From NCBI RefSeq assembly GCF_005877905.1, contig NZ_SWDV01000004.1:248001-312000 (forward strand): 64,000 nucleotides of DNA. The letters are read 5' to 3'. This document shows, one piece after another, positions 63,928-64,000 of this stretch (position 1 is the first letter of the stretch; each line of letters opens with the position of its first letter). Source of the stretch: Pseudomonas nicosulfuronedens (lineage in GTDB: Bacteria; Pseudomonadota; Gammaproteobacteria; Pseudomonadales; Pseudomonadaceae). The translations under genes and the position numbers were made by a program. The notes under the pieces are model-generated. The model was not told where the DNA came from. It did not search any database and saw only the letters and a program-made list of their open reading frames with translations.

Positions 63928-64000
63928 ATGCAATTCAACCTTTCCGCCTGGGCGCTGCAGAACCGCTCCATCGTCCTGTACCTCATGCTGCTGCTGGGCA
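63928..64000 (+). CDS. mexK: MexK-type RND inner membrane transporter (3' truncated by window)
   Basis: Only the first 24 codons are present: MQFNLSAWALQNRSIVLYLM then LLLG, the cytoplasmic start and first helix typical of RND transporters. It begins six bases after the mexJ stop, so it is in the same operon. The rest lies outside. Confidence 0.75.
   Translation, partial: MQFNLSAWALQNRSIVLYLMLLLG

Overview
The window is a GC-rich chromosomal segment from a Pseudomonas species, probably of the P. aeruginosa / P. nitroreducens-citronellolis side of the genus. The basis is high G+C coding, the wsp-prfB-lysS, lptF, ppc-adk-tsaB and mexL-mexJK neighbourhoods (recalled as one syntenic block in P. 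aeruginosa PAO1), and the GTAG-headed palindromic repeats seen in many pseudomonads. The species is inference. No rRNA, tRNA, CRISPR array, prophage or transposase was seen.

Layout. 1-4.3 kb: a tripartite MacA-MacB-type efflux operon with a NodT-family outer membrane lipoprotein. 4.4-7.5 kb: an OYE-family flavin reductase, a convergent pair encoding a PEGA membrane protein and a TPR lipoprotein, and a small orphan protein. 7.7-20.5 kb: a long minus-strand block with an inverted-architecture soluble chemoreceptor, a SnoaL-like secreted protein, a Tat-exported spermidine dehydrogenase (SpdH), two PatD-like aldehyde dehydrogenases flanking a complete YdcSTUV-type polyamine ABC importer, and a LysR regulator. 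This looks like a self-contained polyamine uptake and oxidation locus. Two related 19-bp dyads, one upstream of the LysR gene and one upstream of the first structural gene, are good operator candidates. 20.7-25.2 kb: tandem DUF533/TerB-like genes, ecotin, a Bro-N protein, a lower-GC orphan and a second LysR gene. 25.4-29.3 kb: a GMC oxidoreductase, an MHS-family transporter with an unusual loop insertion, and a small acidic protein.

29.4-40.7 kb: a lipoprotein, a classical chemoreceptor, a YqaA/DedA protein and the complete wspABCDEFR surface-sensing operon, whose WspR diguanylate cyclase keeps GGEEF and the RxxD inhibitory site. 40.8-43.6 kb: prfB, with the autoregulatory +1 frameshift site, and lysS. 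43.8-53.6 kb: a TetR regulator, small lipoproteins, a DUF1704 putative metallopeptidase, an alpha/beta hydrolase, a macro-domain protein, the lptF/DUF4398 lipoprotein operon, and a divergent CadR-type regulator and P1B heavy-metal ATPase sharing a MerR-type promoter. 53.8-64 kb: ppc, adk, tsaB, a DUF72 protein, a PEP mutase/isocitrate lyase-family enzyme, an extensin-like protein, rsmJ, and mexL divergent from mexJ and the first codons of mexK.

Three palindromic repeat families (A, B, C below) all begin GTAGG and end CCTAC and sit only between genes. A fourth (D, about 120 bp) is present as two copies in opposite orientation. The most notable observations are the polyamine locus with its operator pair and 20-bp perfect hairpin, the inverted chemoreceptor, and the repeat set. 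Functions are inferred from sequence motifs and recalled families; no database search was run.
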